The notes under the pieces: generated by a model | What the model was told of the DNA's origin: nothing | What the model saw: only the letters and a program-made list of their open reading frames with translations | Database searches by the model: none | Part shown: piece by piece, positions 26,554-35,495 of the stretch | Numbering within the stretch: the first letter of the stretch is position 1 | How the letters are laid out: the number at the start of each line of letters is the position of its first letter | Assembly (NCBI RefSeq): GCF_020991375.1 | Contig: NZ_JAJLQZ010000009.1 | Span: 124,001 to 188,000, forward strand | Source: Glycomyces amatae | GTDB lineage: Bacteria; Actinomycetota; Actinomycetes; Mycobacteriales; Micromonosporaceae | DNA length: 64,000 nt | Reading direction: 5' to 3' | Made by a program: the position numbers and the translations under genes

Positions 26554-28071
26554 ATGACCGTTGACCAGCGACCACCCGACACCCCCGAGGCGCCCGACGC
26601 GGCCCCCGAGCCCGTCCCGGCCGCGCCGGCCGGTCCGGCCGGGCCCGTCCCGCGCCAGATCAAGCTCGTGCTCGGCGTGCTGCTCGTCGCCGCGTTCGTC
26701 ATGATCCTCAACGAGACCGTGATGGGCGTGGCCCTGCCGCCCCTGATGGAGGAGTTCAGCCTCTCCGCGGCCACCGTCCAGTGGCTGACCACCGCGTTCA
26801 TGCTGACCATGGCCGTGGTCATCCCCATGACCGGGCTCGTCCTCCAGCGGTTCACCACCCGGACGGTCTTCATCGCCTCGCTGGGCCTGTTCACCGCCGG
26901 CACCGTCCTGGCCGCGGCCGCCCCGGTCTTCCCGGTGCTCGTCGCCGCCCGCGTCATCCAGGCCAGCGGCACCGCGGTCATGCTGCCGCTCCTGATGACC
27001 ACCGTCATGACCTTCATCCCCGCCGACCGGCGCGGGCGCACCATCGGGCTCATCACGATCGTCATCGCCGTCGCCCCCGCGCTCGGCCCGACCTTCTCCG
27101 GGTTCATCCTCTCGCAGCTCAACTGGCGCTTCATGTTCATCGCCGTGCTGCCGATCGCCGCGGTCGGCCTGGTCCTGGGCGCGGTCCTCATCAAGAACCT
27201 CGCCGAACCCCGCCAGGTCAAGTTCGACCTGCTGTCGGCGCTGCTCTCCGCGGTCGCCTTCGGCGGCCTCATCTACGGCCTCTCCAGCTTCGGCGAGTCC
27301 GCGGCCGGGGCGCACACGCCCGTCCCGCCCCTCGCGGCGGTCGGCGCCGGCGCCCTCTCGCTGGCCCTGTTCGTCCTCCGCCAGCTGCGGCTCCAGCGCA
27401 CCGGCTCGCCGCTGATGGACCTGCGGGCCTTCCGCAGCCGCCCCTTCACCGTCGGCGTGATCATGCTGCTGGTGACGATGGCGGCCCTGTTCGGCTCGCT
27501 CATCCTGCTGCCGATCTACCTTCAGAACGTGCTCGGGCTGACCACGCTGGAGACCGGCCTGGTGGTCCTGCCCGGCGGCCTCGCGATGGGGCTCACCGGC
27601 CCGGTCGTCGGGCGCCTCTTCGACCGCTTCGGCCCCCGGCCCCTGGTCATCCCGGGCGCGTTCGGCGTGGCGAGCGCGCTCGGCCTCATGACGATGCTCG
27701 ACCAGGACAGCCCGACGTGGTTCGTCGTGGTCATCCACGTCGCCATGAGCCTCAGCATGAGCCTGCTCATGACCCCGCTCATGACCTCCTCGCTCGGTTC
27801 GCTGAGCCCGGAGCTGTACTCGCACGGCAGCGCCATCGTCAGCACGCTCCAGCAGGTCGCCGGGGCCGCGGGCACCGCCCTGTTCATCACGCTGATGACC
27901 ACCGGCGCCGCCGCGAGCCTCGAGGGCGGGTCCGACCGGATCGCCGCCGAGGCCGCGGGCATCCACCAGGCGTTCCTGTGGGGCGCGGGCATGGCCCTGG
28001 TGTCCGTGGCCGCCTCGTTCCTGGTCAGGAAGCCGGACACGCCGACCGGCGAGGCCGTCATGTCCCACTAG
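26554..28071 (+). CDS. DHA2-family MFS multidrug exporter (EmrB/QacA type)
   Basis: A 505-aa, 14-helix transporter. After a proline/alanine-rich cytoplasmic N terminus (about 35 residues) come the DHA2 features LNETVMGVALPPLMEEFSLSAATVQWLTTAFML and VAPALGPTFSGFILSQLNWRFMF (motif C). It exports drugs by proton antiport. GAAGGA lies upstream of the ATG. The divergent TetR gene is its probable regulator. Confidence 0.92.
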   Translation: MTVDQRPPDTPEAPDAAPEPVPAAPAGPAGPVPRQIKLVLGVLLVAAFVMILNETVMGVALPPLMEEFSLSAATVQWLTTAFMLTMAVVIPMTGLVLQRFTTRTVFIASLGLFTAGTVLAAAAPVFPVLVAARVIQASGTAVMLPLLMTTVMTFIPADRRGRTIGLITIVIAVAPALGPTFSGFILSQLNWRFMFIAVLPIAAVGLVLGAVLIKNLAEPRQVKFDLLSALLSAVAFGGLIYGLSSFGESAAGAHTPVPPLAAVGAGALSLALFVLRQLRLQRTGSPLMDLRAFRSRPFTVGVIMLLVTMAALFGSLILLPIYLQNVLGLTTLETGLVVLPGGLAMGLTGPVVGRLFDRFGPRPLVIPGAFGVASALGLMTMLDQDSPTWFVVVIHVAMSLSMSLLMTPLMTSSLGSLSPELYSHGSAIVSTLQQVAGAAGTALFITLMTTGAAASLEGGSDRIAAEAAGIHQAFLWGAGMALVSVAASFLVRKPDTPTGEAVMSH

Positions 28072-28087
28072 CGCGCGACGATCAACG

Positions 28088-28116
28088 CCGCCCGGCCCCC
28101 GCCAGGGGCCGGGCGG
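28088..28116. terminator. 12-bp hairpin terminator
   Basis: Perfect inverted repeat 28088-28099 / 28105-28116 with a CGCCA loop, 17 bases after the exporter stop. Confidence 0.85.
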
Positions 28117-28177
28117 TCGTCGTCGTACCCCCGCCTCGACCACATATCAATACATGGCTATATAGAAAATCCTGTGC

Positions 28178-28233
28178 TAAAGTTCGGTCAGTTCTTGCAA
28201 GAACTGCAAGAAAACATCTGGGAATGGCAAGAA
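28178..28233 (+). promoter_or_regulatory. Alpha-amylase promoter with maltose-type operator
   Basis: The AT-rich stretch 28141-28235 carries a possible -10 TAAAGT (28178-28183). Where transcription would start lies the perfect palindrome GTTCTTGCAAGAAC (28191-28204), followed by further GCAAGAA copies at 28206-28212 and 28227-28233. TTGCAAG-type repeats are known control sites of actinomycete amylase and maltose genes, where a LacI-family repressor (MalR) acts. No such repressor is adjacent. Confidence 0.6.
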
Positions 28234-28270
28234 GCATCTTCACCGACGATCATGCCCACAGGAGTTCGAC

Positions 28271-30658
28271 ATGACACGCGAACTGCGCGGCCGCTCCCGG
28301 CGACACCGACCGCTCGCCACCCTCTTCGCCCTCGCCGCCATGCTCATAACACTGCTGACCAGCCCCGCCTCGGCCGCTTCGGCCGCCACGGCCACCGTTC
28401 ACTACCGGGCCCCCGCCGACTGGGCCGCCGTCAACCTCCACTACGCGCCCGACGGCGGCTCCTGGACCGCCGTCCCCGGCGTCGCCATGGCCCCCGCCTG
28501 CACCGGCTGGCACTCGTACACCGTCGACCTCGGCACCGCGACCGGCGCGCAGATCGTGTTCAACGACGGCGCCGGCACCTGGGACAACAACCGCGGCGCG
28601 AACTACCGGATCGGCTCGGGGGACATCACCGTCTCCGGCGGGCGGATCGGCTCCGGCGACCCCTGCGCCGCCACCGAACCGCCCGACCCCGAACCCGAGC
28701 CCGAGGCGCCCACCACCGGCGAGATGCTCGGCGGCGACCCCCGCCAAGACCCCATCTACTTCGTCATGACCGCCCGCTTCTACGACGGCGACGCGTCCAA
28801 CGACCGCGGCGGCGCCAAGCACGAGGCCTCCGGCAACGCCGGATACGACGACCCCATGTTCCGCGGCGACTTCTCCGGCCTCATCGAGCGACTCGACTAC
28901 ATCAAGGCCCTCGGGTTCTCCGCCGTGTGGATCACCCCCGTGGTCCTCAACCGCTCCGACTACGACTACCACGGCTACCACGGGTACGACTTCTACGAGA
29001 TCGACGCCCGCCTCGAATCCGAGGGCGCCTCCTACCAGGACCTCATCGACACCGCTCACGCCAAGGGCATGAAGATCTACCAGGACGTCGTCTTCAACCA
29101 CTCCTCCCGGTGGGGCGCGGTCGGCCTGGAGACGCCCACCGTCTACGGCGTCCAGGACGACCAGTGGGGCGACTTCTACGACACGCACAACCCCGACTTC
29201 GCCTACGACGGCCTCGCCGTCGAGCCGAACTCGGGCCGCTCGCACTACAACGGCGACCTGTGGTCCACCGAGGAGCCCGCGGGCAACACCTGCCGCAACT
29301 GGGGCCAGTTCACCGGCGACCACAGCGCCGAGGGCTGGAAGGTCTACCACTGCCAGTGGCCCAACCCGACCACCGGCATGTTCTCCGCCGCGAACTACCA
29401 CCAGTGCTGGATCGGCAACTGGGAGGGCGAGGACGCCCGCTCCTGCTGGATCCACGAGGACCTCGCCGACTTCAACACCGAGGACGAGGCGGTGCAGGAG
29501 TACCTGCTCGGCGCCTACGAGCGGTTCATCGACATGGGCGTCGACGGCTTCCGCGTGGACACGGCCGTCCACATCCCCCGCGTCACCTGGAACCGGGTCT
29601 TCCTGCCCGCCCTCGAGGAGCACCTCGTCGCCAAGTACGGGGAGGAGAAGGCCGAGGACTTCTACATCTTCGGCGAGGTCGCCGCGTTCGTCCACGACCG
29701 CTGGAACCGCGGCTCGGTCAACCACTCCGCCCAGTTCTACACCTGGCAGGAGCGCCGCGAGTACGCGCAGGACGACGCCGCCGCCGCGCTCGAGCAGTAC
29801 GCGTGGGAGAACTCCCAGGGCACCGAGAACCAGCCCACCAGCGACAACGCCTTCCTGGACGGCAACGAGTACCACGAGCCGGACCACTCGCGGTTCTCCG
29901 GCATGAACATCATCGACATGCGCATGCACATGAACTTCGGGGAGGCCTCGAACGCGTTCTTCAACGGCAAGGACTCCGACGCCTGGGTCAACGACGCGAC
30001 CTACAACGCCGTCTACGTCGACTCCCACGACTACGGCCCCAACAAGTCCAGCACCCGCTACGCGGGCGGCACCGACGCCTGGGCCGAGAACATGAACCTC
30101 ATGTGGACCTTCCGCGGCGTCCCCACCCTCTACTATGGATCGGAGATCGAGTTCCAGGCCGGCGTTCGGATCGACTGCGGGCCGACCTGCCCGCTCGCCG
30201 AGACCGGCCGCGCCTACTTCGGCGACCACCTCGAGGGCGCCCTGGCGGTGAGCGACTTCGGCCGCGTCGACTCGGCCTCCGGTGCCGTCGCCGCCACGCT
30301 GGACCAGCCGCTGGTCCAGCACCTCCAGCGCCTCAACGAGATCCGCCGCGCCGTCCCGGCCCTGTCCATGGGCCAGTACTCCACCGAGGGCGTCAGCGGA
30401 GGCATCGCCTTCAAGCGCCGCTACACCGACGACGCGACCGACAGCTTCGCCCTGGTCGCGATCACCGGATCGGCGACGTTCAGCGGCATCCCCGACGGCA
30501 CCTACACCGACGCCGTCACCGGCGCGACGCAGACGGTCACCGGCGGCACCCTGACCGCCTCGGTCTCAGGTCGGGGCGACATGGCCGTATGGGTCCTCGA
30601 CACCGCCCTGACGCCCGCCCCCGGCCAGGTCGGCGACGACGGCCCCTACCTGTCCTGA
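28271..30658 (+). CDS. Secreted GH13 alpha-amylase with N-terminal starch-binding module
   Basis: A 795-aa secreted enzyme. A Sec signal (residues 1 to about 37, ending SPASAASAA) is followed by a CBM25-like starch-binding module (about 40-130), a Pro/Glu linker (about 138-150), then the GH13 barrel and C-terminal beta domain. Catalytic residues are nucleophile Asp430 (GFRVDT), acid/base Glu469 (FGEV) and Asp587 (DSHD); region I is DVVFNH. It cleaves alpha-1,4 bonds of starch outside the cell. CAGGAG precedes the ATG. It stands alone, behind its own operator. Confidence 0.93.
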   Translation: MTRELRGRSRRHRPLATLFALAAMLITLLTSPASAASAATATVHYRAPADWAAVNLHYAPDGGSWTAVPGVAMAPACTGWHSYTVDLGTATGAQIVFNDGAGTWDNNRGANYRIGSGDITVSGGRIGSGDPCAATEPPDPEPEPEAPTTGEMLGGDPRQDPIYFVMTARFYDGDASNDRGGAKHEASGNAGYDDPMFRGDFSGLIERLDYIKALGFSAVWITPVVLNRSDYDYHGYHGYDFYEIDARLESEGASYQDLIDTAHAKGMKIYQDVVFNHSSRWGAVGLETPTVYGVQDDQWGDFYDTHNPDFAYDGLAVEPNSGRSHYNGDLWSTEEPAGNTCRNWGQFTGDHSAEGWKVYHCQWPNPTTGMFSAANYHQCWIGNWEGEDARSCWIHEDLADFNTEDEAVQEYLLGAYERFIDMGVDGFRVDTAVHIPRVTWNRVFLPALEEHLVAKYGEEKAEDFYIFGEVAAFVHDRWNRGSVNHSAQFYTWQERREYAQDDAAAALEQYAWENSQGTENQPTSDNAFLDGNEYHEPDHSRFSGMNIIDMRMHMNFGEASNAFFNGKDSDAWVNDATYNAVYVDSHDYGPNKSSTRYAGGTDAWAENMNLMWTFRGVPTLYYGSEIEFQAGVRIDCGPTCPLAETGRAYFGDHLEGALAVSDFGRVDSASGAVAATLDQPLVQHLQRLNEIRRAVPALSMGQYSTEGVSGGIAFKRRYTDDATDSFALVAITGSATFSGIPDGTYTDAVTGATQTVTGGTLTASVSGRGDMAVWVLDTALTPAPGQVGDDGPYLS

Positions 30659-30673
30659 CCTTGCCTCCCAGAA

Positions 30674-30718
30674 GGACCGGCCCGGCCGCGCGGCGACCCC
30701 GCGCGGCCGGGCCGGTCC
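30674..30718. terminator. Perfect 18-bp hairpin terminator
   Basis: Inverted repeat 30674-30691 / 30701-30718 with a 9-base loop, 15 bases after the amylase stop. A second pair of 10-base arms (CCTGCTCCGG at 30756-30765 and its complement at 30805-30814) lies beside the stop of the opposite-strand gene. Confidence 0.9.
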
Positions 30719-30816
30719 ACCCGGGGTCAGTCCGCGACGCCCACCGGCGCGAGCGCCTGCTCCGGACCGCGCGGACCCGGACTGGGTGGACCGGCCCGGG
30801 CCCGCCGGAGCAGGGC

Positions 30817-31077
30817 CTAGACGAGCTTCTCGAACCAGAACTCGTGCTTGAGGAACGACGTGTCGTACTCGTGCCCCGGGTAGGGCGGGACGAGCTGCGA
30901 GGCCTGGAAGAGCCGCCAGCCGTCCCGCAGCGCCTCGGCGCCCGTGCCGTACGGCGGCACGTCGCCGTCGCCGGTGGTCGGGCTCGTCCGGCCGGTGCCG
31001 TCGTAGAACGCCCAGCCCACCACGTCCGCGTCCAGCGCCGACGTGTTCAGGTAGAGGACGAGGACCTGCTGCTTCAT
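30817..31077 (-). CDS. 86-aa protein of unknown function
   Basis: A small soluble protein, rich in aromatic residues (GWAFYDGTG … YDTSFLKHEFWFEK), without signal peptide or helices. Its start overlaps the stop of the phytanoyl-CoA-dioxygenase-like gene by 4 bases, so it is the second gene of that operon and may work with the enzyme. I do not recognise a family. Confidence 0.65.
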   Translation of the reverse strand: MKQQVLVLYLNTSALDADVVGWAFYDGTGRTSPTTGDGDVPPYGTGAEALRDGWRLFQASQLVPPYPGHEYDTSFLKHEFWFEKLV

Positions 31078-31886
31078 GCGCTCCTCCCGGGGCGGTTGGC
31101 GACGCGCGTCGCCCAGTGGTCGATGTCGAAGGCGGCGTTCCCGGTCAGCGCCCGCCAGAGCCGCACGCGGTTGTAGACCTCGAGGCGGCCGGTCGCCGTC
31201 TCGTACCAGGGGAACTGGCGCGAGAGCTCGGCGGCCACCGCCGGGTCGTCGAGGTCGGCCGCGTCCCAGGTCCGCACCTGCGGGACGGTCGGGTTGAACC
31301 GGATCTTGTACATGTACCGGCGCGTCCCCGAGTCGTTGCGCCGCCCGCCGTGCCAGATCCCGTGGTGCAGCAGCACGACCGTGCCCGCCGGGCAGGTCAG
31401 GCGGCTCTGCCCGCGCAGGTTCTGGTACCGGCCGGTGTCGCTCTCGTTGGTGCGCCGCAGGTGGCTGCCGGGCACCGACAGGGTCCCGCCCATGTCGCCG
31501 GTGACCTCGTGCGGGTAGTACATGAGCTGCACGTCGAAGGCGTCGGCGCGGGTGTCGATGATCGCGTCGGCGTGGAGCGGCTGCGCCGAGCCTTCGTGCG
31601 GCTCGCGGACGTGGACGAAGTGGTGGTCGACCTCGGGGTCGGGCCCCACGAGGCTCCGGAGCGCCCCGGCCACGGCCGGGACCTCCAGGAGCGCCCGCGC
31701 GAACGAGCCCTCGGGGAAGGCCTTCGCCACCGGCGTCCCGTACGCGACGCGGGGGAGTGGTCCCTCGAACTCGGCGAGGGCCCGCTCGTTGAGGTCGGGC
31801 GGCACGACGGCGTCCATCCGGTGGAACCCGGAGGCGACGAACCGCGCCATCTCGACCGAAGTCAGCAGATGTTCAGTGGTTGCCAT
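31074..31886 (-). CDS. Phytanoyl-CoA dioxygenase-like Fe(II)/2-oxoglutarate oxygenase
   Basis: A 270-aa protein with the iron facial triad: His105 and Asp107 in PLHADAI and a distal His179 in HHGIWHGG, plus an Arg after it (RRYMYKIRF) suited to binding 2-oxoglutarate. Family members hydroxylate small molecules or amino acids. The ATG at 31886 is the start of the conserved region. It is divergent from the AraC-type regulator at 31957, with 70 bases between, which suggests that regulator controls it. Confidence 0.85.
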   Translation of the reverse strand: MATTEHLLTSVEMARFVASGFHRMDAVVPPDLNERALAEFEGPLPRVAYGTPVAKAFPEGSFARALLEVPAVAGALRSLVGPDPEVDHHFVHVREPHEGSAQPLHADAIIDTRADAFDVQLMYYPHEVTGDMGGTLSVPGSHLRRTNESDTGRYQNLRGQSRLTCPAGTVVLLHHGIWHGGRRNDSGTRRYMYKIRFNPTVPQVRTWDAADLDDPAVAAELSRQFPWYETATGRLEVYNRVRLWRALTGNAAFDIDHWATRVANRPGRSA

Positions 31887-31956
31887 GCACCGACCATAGG
31901 AACTAATCTCGTTGCTGTCATTGGCCCGAATCACCGACAAGTGGTCTGTTCTCACC

Positions 31957-32814
31957 ATGCATCACGTGCGACTCCATCTCGAAGCGGCCCCCGCGCCCGC
32001 CCAGGCGGGCATCGGCCTGCACGGCCGCGGCGTGCGCGAGGAGGTCTTCCGCCTGCCCGACCTGTGGCAGCTGCACCTGTACGACTACGAGGCCGAACTC
32101 GTCGTCGGCGGCGCGGTCCACCGGATCCGGCCCGGCCGCGTCAGCCTCATCCCGCCCGACACCGAGGCCCGCTTCCGCTACCGGGGCCCCTCCGAGCACC
32201 TCTACGTCCACTTCAGGCTCGAAGCGGCCGGCGCGGCGCACACCGTCCCGCTCATGCAGGACGCCGGGCCGGCCGCGCCCGCGCTCGCCGAGGCCCTGCG
32301 GCGCGCCGTCGCCGCCGCCCCCGCGGCCCCCGCCAGGGCCGCCGCCGAGGTCTGGACCGTCCTGTGGCGGCTCACCGAGCTGCCGCCCCGGGAGGCGCCC
32401 GCGCGCGAGGGCACCCACCCGGCCGTCGCGGCCGCGCTGGCCCACATCGAGGCGAACCTGCCGCGGCCGCTCACCGTCCCGGACATCGCCGCGGCGGTCG
32501 GGCTGTCGCACAACCACCTGACGCGCCTGTTCCACGCCGCGACCGGCGCCACCGTGGTCGCGTACCTCCGCCGCCGCCGCTTGGAGCGCGCCCGCCACCT
32601 CCTGGTGCACTCGACGCTGTCGATCGCGGCCGTCGCCGCGGCCGTGGGCGTCCCCGACCTCCAGGCGTTCAACAAGGCCTGCCGCCGCGAGCTCGGCGCC
32701 TCGCCCCGCGCGGTGCGGGCCGCGGGGGAGCGGCACGAGGCCGCGCAGAGGTTAACGCGCGGTGCACGGATGGTATCTTCACGAAGGTTATCCACGTCAC
32801 GCTCGGAGGTTCCC
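31957..32814 (+). CDS. AraC-family regulator whose frame has no stop before the beta-glucosidase
   Basis: Residues 1 to about 165 form an AraC-type sugar-sensing cupin domain (VSLIPPDTEARFRYRGPSEHLYVHF). About 165-265 is a double helix-turn-helix (LTVPDIAAAVGLSHNHLTRLFHAATG, then IAAVAAAVGVPDLQAFNKACRRELGASPRAVR). The protein should end there, but no in-frame stop exists: the frame crosses 22 poorly biased codons (two TTA) and enters the GH1 gene in the same phase, ending at 34188. The product is therefore either a regulator-enzyme fusion of 743 aa or a regulator whose stop codon was lost. The end given is the base before the GH1 start. Confidence 0.75.
32752..32779 (+). promoter_or_regulatory. 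Promoter of the GH1 gene, inside the AraC frame
   Basis: TTAACG (32752-32757), a 16-base spacer and TATCTT (32774-32779) resemble -35 and -10 boxes. GGAGG (32805-32809) and GTG (32815) follow. This supports separate expression of the glucosidase even though the upstream frame is open through it. Confidence 0.55.
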
Positions 32815-34188
32815 GTGGCCGCACTGTCGCGACTGCCCGACGGATTCGCCTGGGGGGTCGCCACATCGGCCTTCCAGATCGAAGGCGCTGCGACCGAGGG
32901 CGGCCGGGGTCCGTCCGTATGGGACGCCTTCACGGACACGCCGGGGAAGATCCGCGACGGCCACACCGCCCGCACCGCCTGCGACCACTACCACCGCTAC
33001 CCCGAGGACGTCGCCCTCATGAGGGACCTCGGCATCGACGTCTACCGCTTCTCCATCAGCTGGCCCCGCGTCCAGCCCACCGGCTCCGGCCCCGCCAACG
33101 AGGCCGGCCTCGACTTCTACGACCGGCTCGTCGACGCCCTCCTCGACGCCGGCGTCGCCCCCATGGCCACCCTCTTCCACTGGGACCTCCCGCAGGCGCT
33201 CGAGGACAACGACGCGGGCGCCCCCGGCGGCTGGCTCGACCGCGACACCGCCCACCGCTTCGCCGAGTACGCCCGCCTCGCCGCCGACCGCCTCGGCGAC
33301 CGCGTGCGCCACTGGATCACCCTGAACGAGCCGTTCGAGCACATGGCCCTCGGCTACGCGCTCGGGCAGCACGCCCCCGGCCGCACCCTCCTCCTCGACG
33401 CCCTCCCCGCCGCCCACCACCAGCTGCTCGGCCACGGCCTCGCCACCGCGGCCCTCCGCGCCGCCGGCGCCCCGCACGTCATGCTCACCAACAGCTACAC
33501 CCCCGCGGTCCCCTTCAGCGGCAACGAGTCCGACCTCGCCGCCGCCGACGCCTACGACGCGCTCCACCGCGGCGTCTTCACCGACCCCGTGCTCCTGGGC
33601 CGCTACCCCGACCTGTCCGCCTTCGGCCTCGGCGACACCGCCGAAGACCCGTCCGCCCTGCCCTTCGTCCGGGACGGCGACCTGGAGGCCGTCGCCCAGC
33701 CCCTCGACGGCCTCGGCGTCAACTACTACAACCCCACCCGCCTCGCCGCCCCGTCCCCCGAGACGGTGTTCCCCTTCGACATCGCCGAGTTCGACCACGC
33801 CCCGACCACCGACTTCGGCTGGCCCGTCATCCCCTCGGGCCTCACCCAGACCCTCGTCGACCTCACCCGCGACTACGGCGACGCCCTGCCCCCCTTGTGG
33901 GTCACCGAGAACGGCTGCTCCTACGACGTCGCCCCCGGCCCCGACGGCGCCGTCGACGACCGGCAGCGCATCGACTACCTCGACGCCCACGTGCGCGCCG
34001 TCGCCGACGCCGTCGACCAGGGCGCCGACGTCCGCGGCTACCTCGTGTGGAGCCTGCTCGACAACTTCGAGTGGGCCGAGGGCTTCCACCAGCGCTTCGG
34101 CCTCGTCCACGTGGACGGCGAGACCCGGGACCGCACCCCCAAGGCCTCCTACCACTGGTACCGGTCCCTCATCGCCGCCCAGGCCTGA
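32815..34188 (+). CDS. GH1 beta-glucosidase
   Basis: A 457-aa cytoplasmic enzyme (no signal peptide) starting with the GH1 signature FAWGVATSAFQIEGA. The acid/base is Glu172 (LNEPF) and the nucleophile Glu365 (VTENG). It hydrolyses beta-linked disaccharides such as cellobiose. GTG at 32815 with GGAGG 5 bases upstream is the best start. The frame continues upstream into the AraC regulator. The MFS sugar transporter starts 3 bases after the stop, so uptake and hydrolysis are coupled. Confidence 0.93.
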   Translation: MAALSRLPDGFAWGVATSAFQIEGAATEGGRGPSVWDAFTDTPGKIRDGHTARTACDHYHRYPEDVALMRDLGIDVYRFSISWPRVQPTGSGPANEAGLDFYDRLVDALLDAGVAPMATLFHWDLPQALEDNDAGAPGGWLDRDTAHRFAEYARLAADRLGDRVRHWITLNEPFEHMALGYALGQHAPGRTLLLDALPAAHHQLLGHGLATAALRAAGAPHVMLTNSYTPAVPFSGNESDLAAADAYDALHRGVFTDPVLLGRYPDLSAFGLGDTAEDPSALPFVRDGDLEAVAQPLDGLGVNYYNPTRLAAPSPETVFPFDIAEFDHAPTTDFGWPVIPSGLTQTLVDLTRDYGDALPPLWVTENGCSYDVAPGPDGAVDDRQRIDYLDAHVRAVADAVDQGADVRGYLVWSLLDNFEWAEGFHQRFGLVHVDGETRDRTPKASYHWYRSLIAAQA

Positions 34189-34191
34189 CCG

Positions 34192-35463
34192 GTGGACACC
34201 GCCCCTCCCGCCCCGCCCGCCGCCCTCGCCGAACCCGACCGCGAGGTGGGCCCCGTCTGGATCGGCGGCATCACCGCCGCCGTCCTCGGCCTCTACACGG
34301 CCTTCTTCACCCCGATCCAGGTGCTGCTCCCGCTCCAGCTCGCCGCGATCGACGAGGACGGCAAGGTCGCCGCCTTCGGCCTGGTCACCGGCGTCGGCGC
34401 GCTCGTCGCGGTCGTCGCCAACCCGCTCGCCGGGGCCCTCTCCGACCGCACCTCCGGGCGCTTCGGCAGGCGCCACCCCTGGACCCTCGGCGGCGTCCTC
34501 CTCGGCGCCGCCGCCCTCGCCCTCCTGGGCCACCAGGGGACCGTCCTCGGCGTCCTCGTCTGCTGGTGCCTCGCCCAGGCCGCGCTCAACGCCGGGTACG
34601 CCAGCGTCAACGCGGGCATCCCCGACCACGTCCCGGTCCGCCAGCGCGCCGTCGTCTCCGGCTGGATCGGCTTCCCCCAGGCGCTCGGGCTCGTCCTCGG
34701 CGCCGTCGTCGTGACCGTGCTCGTCACCGACCTCGCGGCCGGCTACCTCGCCATCGGCCTCGCCGCCGTCGCCCTGGCGCTCCCGTTCGTGCTGTCCACA
34801 CCCGACCCGCCGCTGCCGCGCGCGGCCCGGGCGCCCTTCTCATGGCGGGCCCTTCGGGGCATGTTCTGGGTCTCCCCGCGCGAGCACCCCGACTTCGCCT
34901 GGGCCTGGTTCACGCGCTTCCTCGTCATGCTCGGCAACGCGATCGGCACCCTCTACCTCCTGTACTTCCTCCAGGACGCGGTCGGCTACGAGCGGCTGTT
35001 CCCCGGGCGCAGCGCCGACGAGGGCGTCCTGGTCCTGGTCGTGCTCTACACCCTCGGCACGGTCGCCACCGCGGTCGCCGGCGGCGTCGTCTCCGACCGG
35101 ATCGGGCGCCGCAAGCCCCTGGTCGCCGCCTCCTGCGCGGTCATGGCGTCCGCGGCCCTGCTGCTGACCTTCTGGCACACCTGGCCCGCCGCGATCGCCG
35201 CGGCCGCGATCATGGGCGCGGGCTTCGGCGTGTACCTCTCGGTCGACCAGGCCCTCATCACCCAGGTCCTGCCCGCGGCCGCCGACCGCGCCAAGGACCT
35301 CGGCATCATCAACATCGCCAGCACCGCCCCGCAGGTCCTCGGCCCCGCGCTCGCGGCCCCGGTCGTCGCCCACTTCGGCGGGTACGGGTCCCTCTACGCC
35401 CTCGCCGCCGCCGTGACGCTCCTGGGCGGCCTCCTGATCTGGAAGGTCAAGTCCGTGCCGTGA
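34192..35463 (+). CDS. MFS sugar transporter
   Basis: A 423-aa, 12-helix protein with NPLAGALSDRTSGRFGRRHPW, the motif A form found in glycoside/sucrose-type transporters, repeated as SDRIGRRKPLV in the second half. It starts with GTG 3 bases after the GH1 stop and is surely co-translated with it. The likely role is import of a beta-glucoside for the cytoplasmic glucosidase. Confidence 0.87.
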   Translation: MDTAPPAPPAALAEPDREVGPVWIGGITAAVLGLYTAFFTPIQVLLPLQLAAIDEDGKVAAFGLVTGVGALVAVVANPLAGALSDRTSGRFGRRHPWTLGGVLLGAAALALLGHQGTVLGVLVCWCLAQAALNAGYASVNAGIPDHVPVRQRAVVSGWIGFPQALGLVLGAVVVTVLVTDLAAGYLAIGLAAVALALPFVLSTPDPPLPRAARAPFSWRALRGMFWVSPREHPDFAWAWFTRFLVMLGNAIGTLYLLYFLQDAVGYERLFPGRSADEGVLVLVVLYTLGTVATAVAGGVVSDRIGRRKPLVAASCAVMASAALLLTFWHTWPAAIAAAAIMGAGFGVYLSVDQALITQVLPAAADRAKDLGIINIASTAPQVLGPALAAPVVAHFGGYGSLYALAAAVTLLGGLLIWKVKSVP

Positions 35464-35470
35464 CGCCGCG

Positions 35471-35493
35471 GCGCCGGTCCAGCGCACCGGCGC
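35471..35493. terminator. Bidirectional hairpin terminator
   Basis: GCGCCGGT (35471-35478) and ACCGGCGC (35486-35493), 8-bp perfect stem with a 7-base loop, between convergent genes. Confidence 0.7.
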
Positions 35494-35495
35494 GC

